Positions 16,944 to 25,527 of a stretch of DNA of 64,000 nucleotides are shown piece after piece. Source of the DNA: Quadrisphaera sp. RL12-1S (GTDB lineage: Bacteria > Actinomycetota > Actinomycetes > Actinomycetales > Quadrisphaeraceae); the NCBI RefSeq assembly GCF_014270065.1, contig NZ_JACNME010000016.1:30714-94713 (forward strand), in the 5' to 3' direction. Each line of letters starts with the position of its first letter. The first letter of the stretch is position 1. The position numbers and the translations under genes are program-made. The notes under the pieces were generated by a model. It saw only the letters and a list, made by a program, of their open reading frames with translations, ran no database searches and was not told where the DNA came from.

Positions 16944-17926
16944 GCGGCCGCCGGCGCCCGGCCGGCAGCGCCAGCCTCGACGCGGCGGGCGTCACCGACC
17001 CGCAGCTGCGCGCGGACCTGCTGGAGTGCCGCCGCCTGCACGCCGAGCACGGCAAGACGTACTTCCTGGCCACGGCGCTGCTGCCGCCCGCGAAGCGGCC
17101 GTGGGTGTGGGCGCTGTACGGGTTCGCCCGGTACGCCGACGAGTTCGTCGACTCCCTCACCGACCCCGACCCGGACGCGCTGGTCTCCTGGTCCGACGAG
17201 TTCCTGGCCAGCATCGACGGCCGCGCGGAGCCCACCGAGCCGGTGGGCCGGGCCATGCTGGCCACGGTGCGGCGCTGGGACCTGCCGCTGGACACGGTGA
17301 CGGCGTTCCTGGACTCGATGCGCGCCGACATCACCACCACGCACTACCCGACCTACGCCGACCTGCAGGGCTACATGTACGGCTCGGCGAACGTCATCGG
17401 CCTGCAGATGCTTCCCGTGCTGCAGCCGCTGCCGGGTGCCGAGGCCGAGGCCGCGCACCGGGCGGAGCTGCTGGGCGAGGCGTTCCAGGTGAGCAACTTC
17501 ATCCGCGACGTGGGCGAGGACCTCGACCGCGGGCGCACCTACCTGCCCGACGAGCACCTGGCGGCGTTCGGCTTGACCCGCGAGCTGCTCGTGGCCGGCC
17601 GCCGCGCCGGGCCCGACGCGCCGCTGGACCGGCGCGTGGAGGAGCTGCTGCGCTTCGAGGTGGCCGAGAACCGCAAGGTCTACCGCGAGGCGGAGCCCGG
17701 CATCGCCCTGCTGCACCCGACCAGCCGCGACTCCATCCGCTGCGCCTTCGAGCTGTACGGCGGCATCCTCGGCGCCGTGGAGCAGGCCGGCTACCGGGTG
17801 CTGGCCCAGCGCGTCTCGGTGCCGCTGCCCCGGAGGCTGGCCGTGGCGCTGCCGGCCCTGGGCCGCGCCGTCGCCGCCCGCCGCGAGATGGCCCGCTGGA
17901 AGGCCCTCCCCCACCCTTCTCCGTGA
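16940..17926 (+). CDS. crtB: Phytoene synthase (CrtB)
   Basis: About 328 residues of the squalene/phytoene synthase family. Both aspartate motifs are present: RYADEFVDSL (about residue 64-73) and FIRDVGEDLDRGRTYLP (about 186-202), along with GYMYGSANVIGLQMLP. It joins two GGPP to form 15-cis-phytoene. The GTG at 16940 overlaps the crtI stop by 4 nt; GTG 16934 is an alternative. The stop codon TGA lies inside a CCGTGATCATGG repeat unit, so the repeat defines the C-terminus. No lycopene cyclase gene is present nearby. Confidence 0.93.
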   Translation: MSGRRRPAGSASLDAAGVTDPQLRADLLECRRLHAEHGKTYFLATALLPPAKRPWVWALYGFARYADEFVDSLTDPDPDALVSWSDEFLASIDGRAEPTEPVGRAMLATVRRWDLPLDTVTAFLDSMRADITTTHYPTYADLQGYMYGSANVIGLQMLPVLQPLPGAEAEAAHRAELLGEAFQVSNFIRDVGEDLDRGRTYLPDEHLAAFGLTRELLVAGRRAGPDAPLDRRVEELLRFEVAENRKVYREAEPGIALLHPTSRDSIRCAFELYGGILGAVEQAGYRVLAQRVSVPLPRRLAVALPALGRAVAARREMARWKALPHPSP

Positions 17927-18036
17927 TCATGGGCGTTCTGCACACCACCGACCGTGATCATGGGCGTCGCCACCACCCGTTGCTCCGGACGCCCATGATC
18001 ACGGCAGGAAAGTGCACGGGAAGCCCATGATCACGG
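17921..18036. repeat. GTGATCATGG repeat cluster A (two forward, two reverse units)
   Basis: Forward cores GTGATCATGG at 17923 and 17954; reverse cores CCATGATCAC at 17993 and 18025, spaced 31-32 bp within each pair. The reverse units contain GGAAAGTGC and GGGAAGCCC as in the other clusters. The first unit holds the crtB stop codon and the last holds the ATG of the MATE gene. The arrangement can fold as a large hairpin, like bacterial BIMEs. Confidence 0.88.
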
Positions 18037-19364
18037 TGAGGGAGCAGGACCGGGAGGTGCTGCGCCTGGCCGTGCCCGCCCTGGGGGCCCTCCTCGCCGA
18101 GCCGCTGTTCCTGCTGGCCGACTCCGCCATCGTCGGGCGCCTGGGCGTGCTGCCGCTGGCCGGGCTCGGCGTGGCCGGGGCGCTCCTGGCCACCGCGGTC
18201 TCGGTGTTCGTCTTCCTCGCCTACGGCACCACCGCCACGGTCGCCCGGCGCCTGGGCTCGGGTGACCTGCGCTCCGCCCTGCAGGCCGGGGTGGACGGGA
18301 TGTGGCTGGCCCTCGGGCTGGGCGCCGTCGTGGCGCTGGTCGCCGTCGCCGCCAGCGGGCCGCTGGTCGACGCGCTCGGTGCCTCCGAGGCCGCACGCCC
18401 CTTCGCCCGCACCTACCTGCACTGGTCGCTGCCGGGCCTGCCGGCGATGCTCGTGGTGCTCGCCGCCACAGGCGTGCTGCGGGGCCTGCAGGACACCACC
18501 ACCCCGCTCGTCGTCGCCGTGACCGGCGCCGTGGTCAACACGGCGCTCAACGTGCTGCTCGTCTACGGCGCCGGACTCGGGATCGCCGGCTCCGCGGCCG
18601 GCACGGCGCTCACGCAGCTGGGCATGGCCGCGTGGCTGGCGGCCGTCGTCGTGCGCGGCGTGCGCCGCGAGACCGGCTCGTGGGCGGCGCTCGCGCCGCG
18701 CGGCCTCGGGGTGCTCACGAGCGCCCTCGACGGCGTCCCGCTGCTGGTGCGCACCCTGGCGCTGCGCGCCGCGCTGCTGCTCACCACGTACGTGGCCGCC
18801 CGCCAGGGAGACGCCGGCATCGCCGCACACCAGGTGGCGACGGTGCTCTGGACGACGACGGCGCTCGCCCTCGACGCCCTCGCGATCGCCGCGCAGGCGC
18901 TGGTCGGACGGGCGCTGGGTGCCGGTGACGCCGCCGGTGCCCGCGGGCAGGTGCGCCGCCTCGTGGTGTGGGGCGTGGGAGCCGGGGTGGTCATGGGCGT
19001 GGTGCTCGCCTCCCTCGCCGTGCCGGTCGCCTCGCTGTTCACCCCCGACCCCGAGGTCAGGGCGGCGCTGGCGGCCGCCACCGTGGTGCTGGCGTGCTGC
19101 CTGCCGCTGGCGGGCTGGGTCTTCGTGCTCGACGGGGTGCTCATCGGCGCCGGTGACGGCCGCTACCTGGCGGGGGCGAGCATCGCCTCGGCAGCCGCCT
19201 ACGCGCCGCTGGCGCTGGCGGTGCTGGCGTGGGCGCCGCCGGGGCGCACCGGCCTGGTGTGGCTGTGGGTGGTCTTCGCCGGTGCCTACACGGCAGCCCG
19301 GCTGGTGACGCTGGTGCCGCGCGAGCGCGGCGGCGCCTGGCTGGTCACCGGAGCGGTCCGCTGA
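18027..19364 (+). CDS. MATE family efflux transporter (DinF-like)
   Basis: About 445 residues with twelve hydrophobic segments in two homologous halves. The N-terminal REVLRLAVPALGALLAEPLFLLADSAIVGRLG pattern is typical of DinF-type MATE proteins (positions about 8-40), and RGLQDTTTPL follows in the first half. Such carriers exchange Na+ or H+ for organic cations or metabolites. The ATG at 18027 lies inside a repeat unit with a GGGAAG sequence upstream as ribosome site; GTG 18036 is an alternative. It is 100 nt after crtB on the same strand, so it may share its transcript, but a carotenoid link is only positional. Confidence 0.85.
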   Translation: MITVREQDREVLRLAVPALGALLAEPLFLLADSAIVGRLGVLPLAGLGVAGALLATAVSVFVFLAYGTTATVARRLGSGDLRSALQAGVDGMWLALGLGAVVALVAVAASGPLVDALGASEAARPFARTYLHWSLPGLPAMLVVLAATGVLRGLQDTTTPLVVAVTGAVVNTALNVLLVYGAGLGIAGSAAGTALTQLGMAAWLAAVVVRGVRRETGSWAALAPRGLGVLTSALDGVPLLVRTLALRAALLLTTYVAARQGDAGIAAHQVATVLWTTTALALDALAIAAQALVGRALGAGDAAGARGQVRRLVVWGVGAGVVMGVVLASLAVPVASLFTPDPEVRAALAAATVVLACCLPLAGWVFVLDGVLIGAGDGRYLAGASIASAAAYAPLALAVLAWAPPGRTGLVWLWVVFAGAYTAARLVTLVPRERGGAWLVTGAVR

Positions 19365-19425
19365 GGCGGGGGCCGACCGCTCGCCGGCCCGGAACACGAC
19401 CCGCCCGCGACGGGTTGCAGCGATC

Positions 19426-20454
19426 ATGACGGTCGACGCCGAGGCGCTCCACGACGTCCTCACCTCCCTCGAGCTGCGACTGGACCGCGTGCGGCGCTGC
19501 GCGCTGGGCACCGACGGCCTGCTCCCCCTCACCCCGGGGACGACCTCGGTCGGGTACGTCGTCAGCGGAGACGTCACCGCAGACGGGAAGGGACTGGCCT
19601 CCTGCACCGTCGACGCCACCACCGGCCGTGCCTCGACCGCAGCCGACACCTCCTTCCGGACGCTGCACGCCGGCGACGCCTTCATCGCGCTGGGAGGCGG
19701 ACCGACGGTGCTCGCGACGCGCAGCGACGCCGTGGTGGTGGTCGCGGACGTCGCGCTCGGCTGGCCCGCGGCGGCCCGCCCGCTGCCCCCCTTCGCCTGG
19801 GTGAGCGGCTTCGCCCAGCTGGAGCCCGCGGCCGCGGCGCTCGCCGCGCACCTCGGTCCCGCGGTGGGCGCAGCCCCCGGCGCTGTCGCCACCGCGGAGG
19901 CGGCCGTCTGCTCGCGCCCCGGTGACAGCGCCATCTGCCGGACGATGGTGGCCACCGTGGTGCTGTCGCTGCTGCGCGCCTGGTCGCAGGTGGGGTGCGC
20001 CCCCGACGGCTGGCCCCGCTCGGACGCGGACGACCCCCACCTGCGCCGCGCCGCCGCGGCGGTGATGGCAGACCCTGCGCGCGACTGGAGCGTGGCGCAG
20101 CTGGCCGCGGTGGCCGCGATGTCGCGCAGCGCCTTCGCCGAGAAGTTCCGCACCGCCTACGGCCGCTCGCCGGTGGCCTTCGTCACCGAGGTGCGCATGC
20201 GCCGGGCGGTGGTGCTGCTGGAGGGCGGTGCACCGGTCTCCGCAGCGGCCCGGAGCCTCGGCTACGCCTCGGAGGACGGCTTCAGCCGGGCGTTCCGGCG
20301 GCACACCGGCGCACCGCCCTCGCAGTGGCGGGCCCGTCAGCGCGGCGGCGCCGCCTCGGTCGCCGCGTCCTCGCCCGGTGCCGTGCGCGGGACGCGGTCG
20401 GAGCTCGCGAACAGCAGCGTCCCCGCGAGCAGCAGGACCAGCGCCACCGCGTAG
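19426..20454 (+). CDS. AraC family transcriptional regulator with cupin domain
   Basis: About 342 residues. An N-terminal cupin-like ligand region (residues ~25-120) precedes the double helix-turn-helix: WSVAQLAAVAAMSRSAFAEKFRTAYG (about 222-247) and AARSLGYASEDGFSRAFRRHTG (about 271-292), ending with PSQWRARQ. The natural domain ends about residue 304, after which 38 low-complexity residues are read from the antisense of the convergent MFS gene. It lies 62 nt after the MATE gene. A likely target is the convergent MFS exporter, as AraC/MFS pairs are common; this is inference. Confidence 0.85.
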   Translation: MTVDAEALHDVLTSLELRLDRVRRCALGTDGLLPLTPGTTSVGYVVSGDVTADGKGLASCTVDATTGRASTAADTSFRTLHAGDAFIALGGGPTVLATRSDAVVVVADVALGWPAAARPLPPFAWVSGFAQLEPAAAALAAHLGPAVGAAPGAVATAEAAVCSRPGDSAICRTMVATVVLSLLRAWSQVGCAPDGWPRSDADDPHLRRAAAAVMADPARDWSVAQLAAVAAMSRSAFAEKFRTAYGRSPVAFVTEVRMRRAVVLLEGGAPVSAAARSLGYASEDGFSRAFRRHTGAPPSQWRARQRGGAASVAASSPGAVRGTRSELANSSVPASSRTSATA

Positions 20455-21620
20455 TCGGCGACCACGCCCACGCGGTCGACGAGCAGGCCCCCGAGGCCGG
20501 CCGCCAGCACGATCGCCAGCTGGAAGCCCACCACCACGAGGCTGCCCCCGGCCTCGAGGCGGTCGGGAGCGCGCCGCCCGGCCCAGGCGTTGATGACGAT
20601 GAGCCACGAGGCGAAGGCGAAGCCCCACAGCACCACGGCGGCGCCGACCACGAGCAGCGCCCCCGGCAGGGCCACCACGGCGGCCACCGACACCGCCACC
20701 GCCAGCGGCACCGCGAGGGAGACGACGGCGAAGGCGCGGTCGACCAGCACCCCGACCACGAGGTTGCCCACGAGTCCGCCGACGCCGAAGAGGGCGAGCA
20801 GCAGCACCACGGTGTCCGCGCCGGCGCCCGGGACGCGCTCCAGGGCCAGCCGCACGTAGGTGTAGGCGGCGAAGTGGCCGAGCACCACGAGCACGTGCCC
20901 GGTGAGCGCCAGCGAGACGCCGGGCCGGCGCAGGGTGTCGACCAGCAGGGCCACGCCCGACGTCGGCGCCGCGGGCACGCGGGGCAGCAGCAGCCGCAGC
21001 GGCACCGCGAGCAGCAGCGAGGCAGCGCCCACCACCGCGAACGTCACGCGCCAGTCGGTCGCCTCGCTGAGCACCACCCCGAGCGGCACCCCGGCCACCG
21101 TGGCCAGGGACATGCCGGCGCTGGTGAACATCACCGCCCGTCCCAGCCGCTCCGGGCCGGCGACGCGCGCCGCCACCGTGATGGACATCGCCCAGAAGCA
21201 GCTGATCGCAGCGCCGAGCAGCAGCCGGGCCAGGAGCACCAGCGCCAGGTCCGGGGCCAGTGCCGCGAGGACGCTGGACACGCCGGCAGCCAGAGCGACA
21301 CCCACCAGCAGGGTGCGGCGGTCGAGCCGGGGGAAGAGCACTCCCACGAAGGGCGCTACGAGGAGCCCCACGAAGGCCGTGACCGTGACGGTCTGCCCGG
21401 CGGCCCCGGGGCTGACGCCAAGCCCGACGGCCATCTCGGTGAGCATCCCGTTCGGGAGGAACTCGGCGGTGACCAGCAGGAAGCTGGTGAGCATGAGGAC
21501 CACGAGCGCGAGCAGCACCCTCGCCGTCGTCCTCGTCTCCGGCGGTGGTGCGGTGTCACGGCGGAGGACGGGGCGCAGGGTGCCGTCGGGCGTCGCGGTG
21601 AGGCAGGCGGTGTCGTCCAC
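20337..21620 (-). CDS. MFS transporter, AraJ/Cmx-type drug or sugar exporter
   Basis: About 427 residues with twelve predicted helices. The first helix LLALVVLMLTSFLLVTAEFLPNGMLTEMA, together with GVSPGAAGQTVTVTAFVGLL, is characteristic of the AraJ/YdhP/Cmx exporter group (positions about 32-75). A central GPERLGRAVMFTSAGMSLATVAGVPLG follows (about 145-170). The GTG at 21620 gives a 30-residue cytosolic lead. Its last 118 nt overlap the 3' end of the AraC regulator gene in antisense. Confidence 0.85.
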   Translation of the reverse strand: MDDTACLTATPDGTLRPVLRRDTAPPPETRTTARVLLALVVLMLTSFLLVTAEFLPNGMLTEMAVGLGVSPGAAGQTVTVTAFVGLLVAPFVGVLFPRLDRRTLLVGVALAAGVSSVLAALAPDLALVLLARLLLGAAISCFWAMSITVAARVAGPERLGRAVMFTSAGMSLATVAGVPLGVVLSEATDWRVTFAVVGAASLLLAVPLRLLLPRVPAAPTSGVALLVDTLRRPGVSLALTGHVLVVLGHFAAYTYVRLALERVPGAGADTVVLLLALFGVGGLVGNLVVGVLVDRAFAVVSLAVPLAVAVSVAAVVALPGALLVVGAAVVLWGFAFASWLIVINAWAGRRAPDRLEAGGSLVVVGFQLAIVLAAGLGGLLVDRVGVVADYAVALVLLLAGTLLFASSDRVPRTAPGEDAATEAAPPR

Positions 21621-21694
21621 ACCTCGATCGTGGATCCGGGCGGTCGCGGCGGTCCGACGGAGCGTCCGCGGCTCCCGACCGCCCGTCCGGACCC

Positions 21695-22072
21695 TCAGTA
21701 GCCGAGCACCTGCGCGCGCCGGCGCACGGGCGCGATGCGGTTGCTCCGCAGCGCCTCCACGGGGGCGCACCCGAGCGCCTCGTCGGGCGTGAACAGCCAG
21801 CGCAGCGCCTCGGCGTCGGAGAAGCCGGCGTCGAAGAGCACCGTCAGCGTGCCCGGCAGGCTGACCATCGGCTCCGGCTCCACCAGCAGCGTCGGCACCT
21901 GCAGCACCTTCGGGCTGCCGCGGCGCACGCCGAGGAGCAGCCGCTCGTCGAGCATGCGGCGCACCTTCGGCACGTCGCTGTCGAGCCGCTCGACGATGTC
22001 GGGCACCGTCAGCCACCCGTCGTCGGGCACCAGCGAGGACAGCAGCTCCAGCTCTTCGGACACGTCAGCCAC
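21695..22072 (-). CDS. Rv2175c-like DNA-binding protein
   Basis: About 125 residues. The winged-helix N-terminus (LTVPDIVERLDSDVPKVRRM, about 21-40) and C-terminal PVEALRSNRIAPVRRRAQVLGY match mycobacterial Rv2175c, a small DNA-binding protein phosphorylated by the adjacent kinase PknL. Here it is also divergent from a PknL-type kinase, 77 bp between starts, so the regulatory pair is conserved. The GTG start is preceded by a CAGGCT hexamer 7 nt upstream, consistent with a leaderless transcript. Confidence 0.85.
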   Translation of the reverse strand: MADVSEELELLSSLVPDDGWLTVPDIVERLDSDVPKVRRMLDERLLLGVRRGSPKVLQVPTLLVEPEPMVSLPGTLTVLFDAGFSDAEALRWLFTPDEALGCAPVEALRSNRIAPVRRRAQVLGY

Positions 22073-22136
22073 GGCCCAGAGCCTGCCACCGCCTGAGGTG
22101 TTGCTGAAGTGGGCCTCCTGCGCGAGGACCCGACCG

Positions 22137-22142
22137 TAGACT
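22137..22142 (+). promoter_or_regulatory. -10-like TAGACT of pknL
   Basis: TAGACT is followed by 7 nt and the GTG at 22150: a textbook actinobacterial leaderless layout. No strong -35 is seen. Confidence 0.5.
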
Positions 22143-22149
22143 CGCCGGT

Positions 22150-24204
22150 GTGACGACCGCGGTGAAGGACCCCCTCGTCGGGCGCCTCATCGACGGCCGC
22201 TACCTCGTCCACGACCGCATCGCCAGCGGCGGCATGGCCACGGTGTACCTGGCCACGGACACGCGCCTGGAGCGCCCGGTGGCGCTCAAGGTGATGCACA
22301 CGCACCTGGCCGCGGACGCCTCGTTCGTGGCCCGCTTCACGCGGGAGGCCAGGTCAGCGGCCCGCCTGAGCCACCCCGGCGTCGTGTCCGTCTACGACCA
22401 GGGCGCCAGCGACAGCACGGTGTACCTGGCGATGGAGTACATCCCCGGTCGCACCCTGCGCGACCTGGTGGCCGCCTCCGCCCCGCTGACCCTCGGGGAC
22501 TCCCTCGACCTCATCGAGGAGGTGCTCGACGGCCTCGCCGCCGCGCACGCCGCCGGGCTGGTCCACCGGGACGTCAAGCCCGAGAACGTGCTGGTGGGGG
22601 ACGACGGGCGCCTGCGCGTGGCCGACTTCGGCCTGGCCCGCGCCGCCACCACCGCCACGGGCGGCGCCACGAGCACCCTCATCGGCACGGTCGGCTACCT
22701 CGCGCCGGAGCTCGTGCTCGACGGCGCCTCCGACGAGCGCGCCGACGTCTACGCCGCCGGCGTGGTCCTCTACGAGCTGCTCACCGGCCGCGCGCCCTTC
22801 GCCGGCGGGGCGCCCGCGCAGGTCGCGTTCCGCCACGTCAGCCAGGACGTGCCGCTGGTCTCCGACGTCCGCCCCGGCCTGCCGCCGGGCGTGGACGAGC
22901 TGGTGGCCGGCGCCACCCACCGCGAGCCCGACCACCGCTTCCGCGACGCCGGCGTCATGCTCGAGCAGGTCCGCGACCTGCGCGACTCCCTGCCCGACAC
23001 GGTGCTCGACGCTCCGCCCGCGCTGGTCCCGCAGTCCCCGGCGGTCGCCGCCGCGGTGGGCGGCACCCGGGTGCAGAGCCGCGACCACGTGGTGGCGCTG
23101 CCGGTGGGCGAGCTGCGCGACGCCGCGTCCGGCACCCCCACCCGCGCTGAGACCCGCGCCCACACCCGTGCCGAGACCCGAGCGGAGCTGCGGGAGCAGG
23201 AGCGCGGTGCCACCCGGGCGCTCCCCCGGCCCTCGCCCGCCGGTTCGGGGCCGCTGGGCCTGCCCGCCGACGACGACGAGCGCAGCGCCGCCACCGGTGG
23301 CCGCCGCAGCCGGCGCAAGCTCCTGCTGGTGCTCGTGGCGGCCCTGGCGGCGGTGCTCCTCGCCGGGGGCGGGGCCGCCGTGTGGGCGTACACGGCGGGC
23401 CCGCTGAGCAAGCTCGCGGTGCCCGGCGTGGTGCCCGGCACGCTCGACTCGGCGGAGCAGACCCTGCGCGCCCGTGAGCTGGTGCCGACCGTCGACTACC
23501 AGTACGACGACGACGTCGCCGCCGGCCGCGTCATCTCCACCGACCCGGCCGCCGGTGCCCGCGTGGACAAGGGCTCCACGGTCACGCTGCACGTCTCGCG
23601 GGGCGCGCAGCTGCGCGCGGTGCCCTCGCTGACCGGTCTCGACCAGGACGCCGCCAGCAAGGCGCTCCAGGACGCGGGGCTCGCGGTCGGGACGGTGGAC
23701 CAGGACTGGTCCGAGACGGTGCCGGAGGGTCTGGTCATCCGGCAGCAGTGGGGTCCCAACCCGCCGCTCAAGGCGGGCACCGAGGTCGGGTTCACCACGT
23801 CCAAGGGCCGTGAGCCGATCACCGCTCCCACTGACCTCACGGGCAAGTCCCTGGCAGACGCCACCAAGGAGATCACCGACGCCGGCCTGAAGGTCGGGAA
23901 GACCGACCGGCAGAACGACGACACCGTTCCCAAGGACTCGGTCATCTCCGCCGCCGCGGACCCCTCCGGCGGTGACCTGCACCGGGGCGACGCGGTGGAC
24001 CTCGTGGTCTCCGACGGCCCGTCCCAGGTGCAGCTGCAGGACATGACAGGCAAGTCCCTCGACGAGGCGAAGGGCCTGCTGTCCGCGCAGGACCTGCAGC
24101 TCAACGTCATCCAGTTCTTCGGCACCCGCGTCGTCAAGCAGGACCCGGCCCCCGGCACCCTCCTCGCGCCAGGCTCCACGGTCACGCTCTACACCGCCCC
24201 CTGA
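22150..24204 (+). CDS. pknL: Serine/threonine protein kinase with PASTA domains (PknL-like)
   Basis: About 684 residues. The cytosolic kinase domain (residues ~16-280) has IASGGMATVYLATD glycine loop, VALKVM lysine, HRDVKPENVL catalytic loop (about 139), DFGLARA (about 159) and YLAPE. A Pro/Arg/Thr-rich juxtamembrane linker leads to one membrane helix (~388-412). The extracellular part has four PASTA repeats (~415-684), which bind peptidoglycan fragments or lipid II in related kinases. The divergent Rv2175c-like gene is the expected substrate by analogy with M. tuberculosis. Confidence 0.92.
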   Translation: MTTAVKDPLVGRLIDGRYLVHDRIASGGMATVYLATDTRLERPVALKVMHTHLAADASFVARFTREARSAARLSHPGVVSVYDQGASDSTVYLAMEYIPGRTLRDLVAASAPLTLGDSLDLIEEVLDGLAAAHAAGLVHRDVKPENVLVGDDGRLRVADFGLARAATTATGGATSTLIGTVGYLAPELVLDGASDERADVYAAGVVLYELLTGRAPFAGGAPAQVAFRHVSQDVPLVSDVRPGLPPGVDELVAGATHREPDHRFRDAGVMLEQVRDLRDSLPDTVLDAPPALVPQSPAVAAAVGGTRVQSRDHVVALPVGELRDAASGTPTRAETRAHTRAETRAELREQERGATRALPRPSPAGSGPLGLPADDDERSAATGGRRSRRKLLLVLVAALAAVLLAGGGAAVWAYTAGPLSKLAVPGVVPGTLDSAEQTLRARELVPTVDYQYDDDVAAGRVISTDPAAGARVDKGSTVTLHVSRGAQLRAVPSLTGLDQDAASKALQDAGLAVGTVDQDWSETVPEGLVIRQQWGPNPPLKAGTEVGFTTSKGREPITAPTDLTGKSLADATKEITDAGLKVGKTDRQNDDTVPKDSVISAAADPSGGDLHRGDAVDLVVSDGPSQVQLQDMTGKSLDEAKGLLSAQDLQLNVIQFFGTRVVKQDPAPGTLLAPGSTVTLYTAP

Positions 24205-24293
24205 CCGCCGCCACCGTCCGCGGCCGTGGCCGTGGCCGTGCCCGTGGACGCCCCGAGACCCCGCGACGGGATGACGACCAGGCCCCCCGACCA

Positions 24294-24355
24294 GCGACGA
24301 TCAAGCACCTCCGCGCCACCTTCGTGGACGTGGCGCGCACGCGCATGATCGTCGC
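24294..24355. terminator. Nested hairpin between convergent pknL and threonine aldolase genes
   Basis: Outer arms GCGACGATCA (24294-24303) and TGATCGTCGC (24346-24355) enclose a second stem GCGCCAC / GTGGCGC (24313-24319, 24330-24336). Located between two convergent genes, it probably terminates both. The TGATC core recalls the repeat family but lacks its flanks. Confidence 0.55.
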
Positions 24356-24411
24356 GGGGGGATGCAGCCGAGCGGTCCCCGCGCTCCCCGGTGGTGCCGG
24401 GCGGCGGTCGG

Positions 24412-25527
24412 TCAGCGGCTGAGCAGCTCCGCCAGGACGGAGGCGGCGAGGTCGGTGCCCTCGTCGTCGACGTCGAGGTGGGTCACCAGGCGCGCGGTCC
24501 GCGGGCCGAGCGCCGAGAGGGCGACCCCGCGCTCGGCGGCGGCCAGCACGAGGGCGCGGGCGTCGTCGACGTCGAGCACCACGATGTTGGTGTCCACGGC
24601 GTCCGGGTCGGTGCAGCCGGGGCGCGCCGCCGCTGCGGCCCGCGCGAGGCGGCGGGCGCGGGCGTGGTCGTCGGCGAGGCGCTCGACGTGGTGGTCGAGG
24701 GCGTGCAGCCCCGCGGCGGCCAGCAGACCGGTCTGGCGCATGCCGGCGCCCGTGCGCTTGCGCCAGGTGCGGGCCCTGGCGATGTTCTCCGCGGAGCTCA
24801 CCAGCACGGACCCGACGGGCGCCCCGAGGCCCTTGGACAGGCACACCGACGCGGTGGCCACCATCCCGCCGACCTCCCGGACCACGCCCTGCCAGCCGCC
24901 TGCGTGCTCTCCGCCGAGGGCGACGGCGGCGTTCCACAGCCGTGCCCCGTCGAGGTGGAGCGCCACCCCGGCCGCCGAGGTCTGCTCGTGCAGCCGGTGC
25001 AGCGCCGCCAGGGGCTGCACCGTGCCGCCGCCGAAGTTGTGGGTGTCCTCCACGGCCACGGCCGCGGTGGACACCAGGTGCGGGCCGGCGTCCGGCGTCA
25101 TCATCGCGGTCACGCGGCCGACGGCGTCGTCGTCGAGGAGGCCCCGGGGGGCGTCCCAGGTGCGCGTGGTGACCCCGGAGGTGACGGCGTGGGCGCCCAG
25201 CTCGGCGCGCACCACGTGGGCGCGGGCGTCGCAGAGCAGCTCCTCGCCGGGCTCCACGAGCAGCCGCACGCCGAGCACGTTGGCGAGCGAGCCGGACGGG
25301 GTGAACAGGCCCGCCTCGTGGCCCAGCAGCTCCGCCACCCGCGCCTCGAGGGCGTTGGTGGTGGGGTCCTCGGCGTAGACGTCGTCGCCGACCTCGGCCT
25401 CGGCCACCGCCCGCCGCATGGCGGCGGTGGGCCGGGTCAGCGTGTCGGAGCGCAGGTCCACCCGGACGGGGGGCCGCTCGAGCGGAGCTGCCGCCCCGTA
25501 CCCGCTGGCCTCAGCAGCAGACGCCAT
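24412..25527 (-). CDS. Low-specificity L-threonine aldolase (GntG-type, PLP-dependent)
   Basis: About 371 residues. Motifs: VDLRSDTLTRPT (about 22), GDDVYAEDPTTNALE (about 45), FTPSGSLANVLG (about 74), DGARLWNAA (about 190) and SVCLSKGLGAPVGS (about 222) with the PLP-binding lysine. It cleaves L-threonine/allo-threonine to glycine and acetaldehyde. The ATG overlaps the aroG stop by one base (TGATG), so it is translated from the aroG transcript. The pairing links aromatic precursor and glycine metabolism only by position. Confidence 0.88.
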   Translation of the reverse strand: MASAAEASGYGAAAPLERPPVRVDLRSDTLTRPTAAMRRAVAEAEVGDDVYAEDPTTNALEARVAELLGHEAGLFTPSGSLANVLGVRLLVEPGEELLCDARAHVVRAELGAHAVTSGVTTRTWDAPRGLLDDDAVGRVTAMMTPDAGPHLVSTAAVAVEDTHNFGGGTVQPLAALHRLHEQTSAAGVALHLDGARLWNAAVALGGEHAGGWQGVVREVGGMVATASVCLSKGLGAPVGSVLVSSAENIARARTWRKRTGAGMRQTGLLAAAGLHALDHHVERLADDHARARRLARAAAAARPGCTDPDAVDTNIVVLDVDDARALVLAAAERGVALSALGPRTARLVTHLDVDDEGTDLAASVLAELLSR

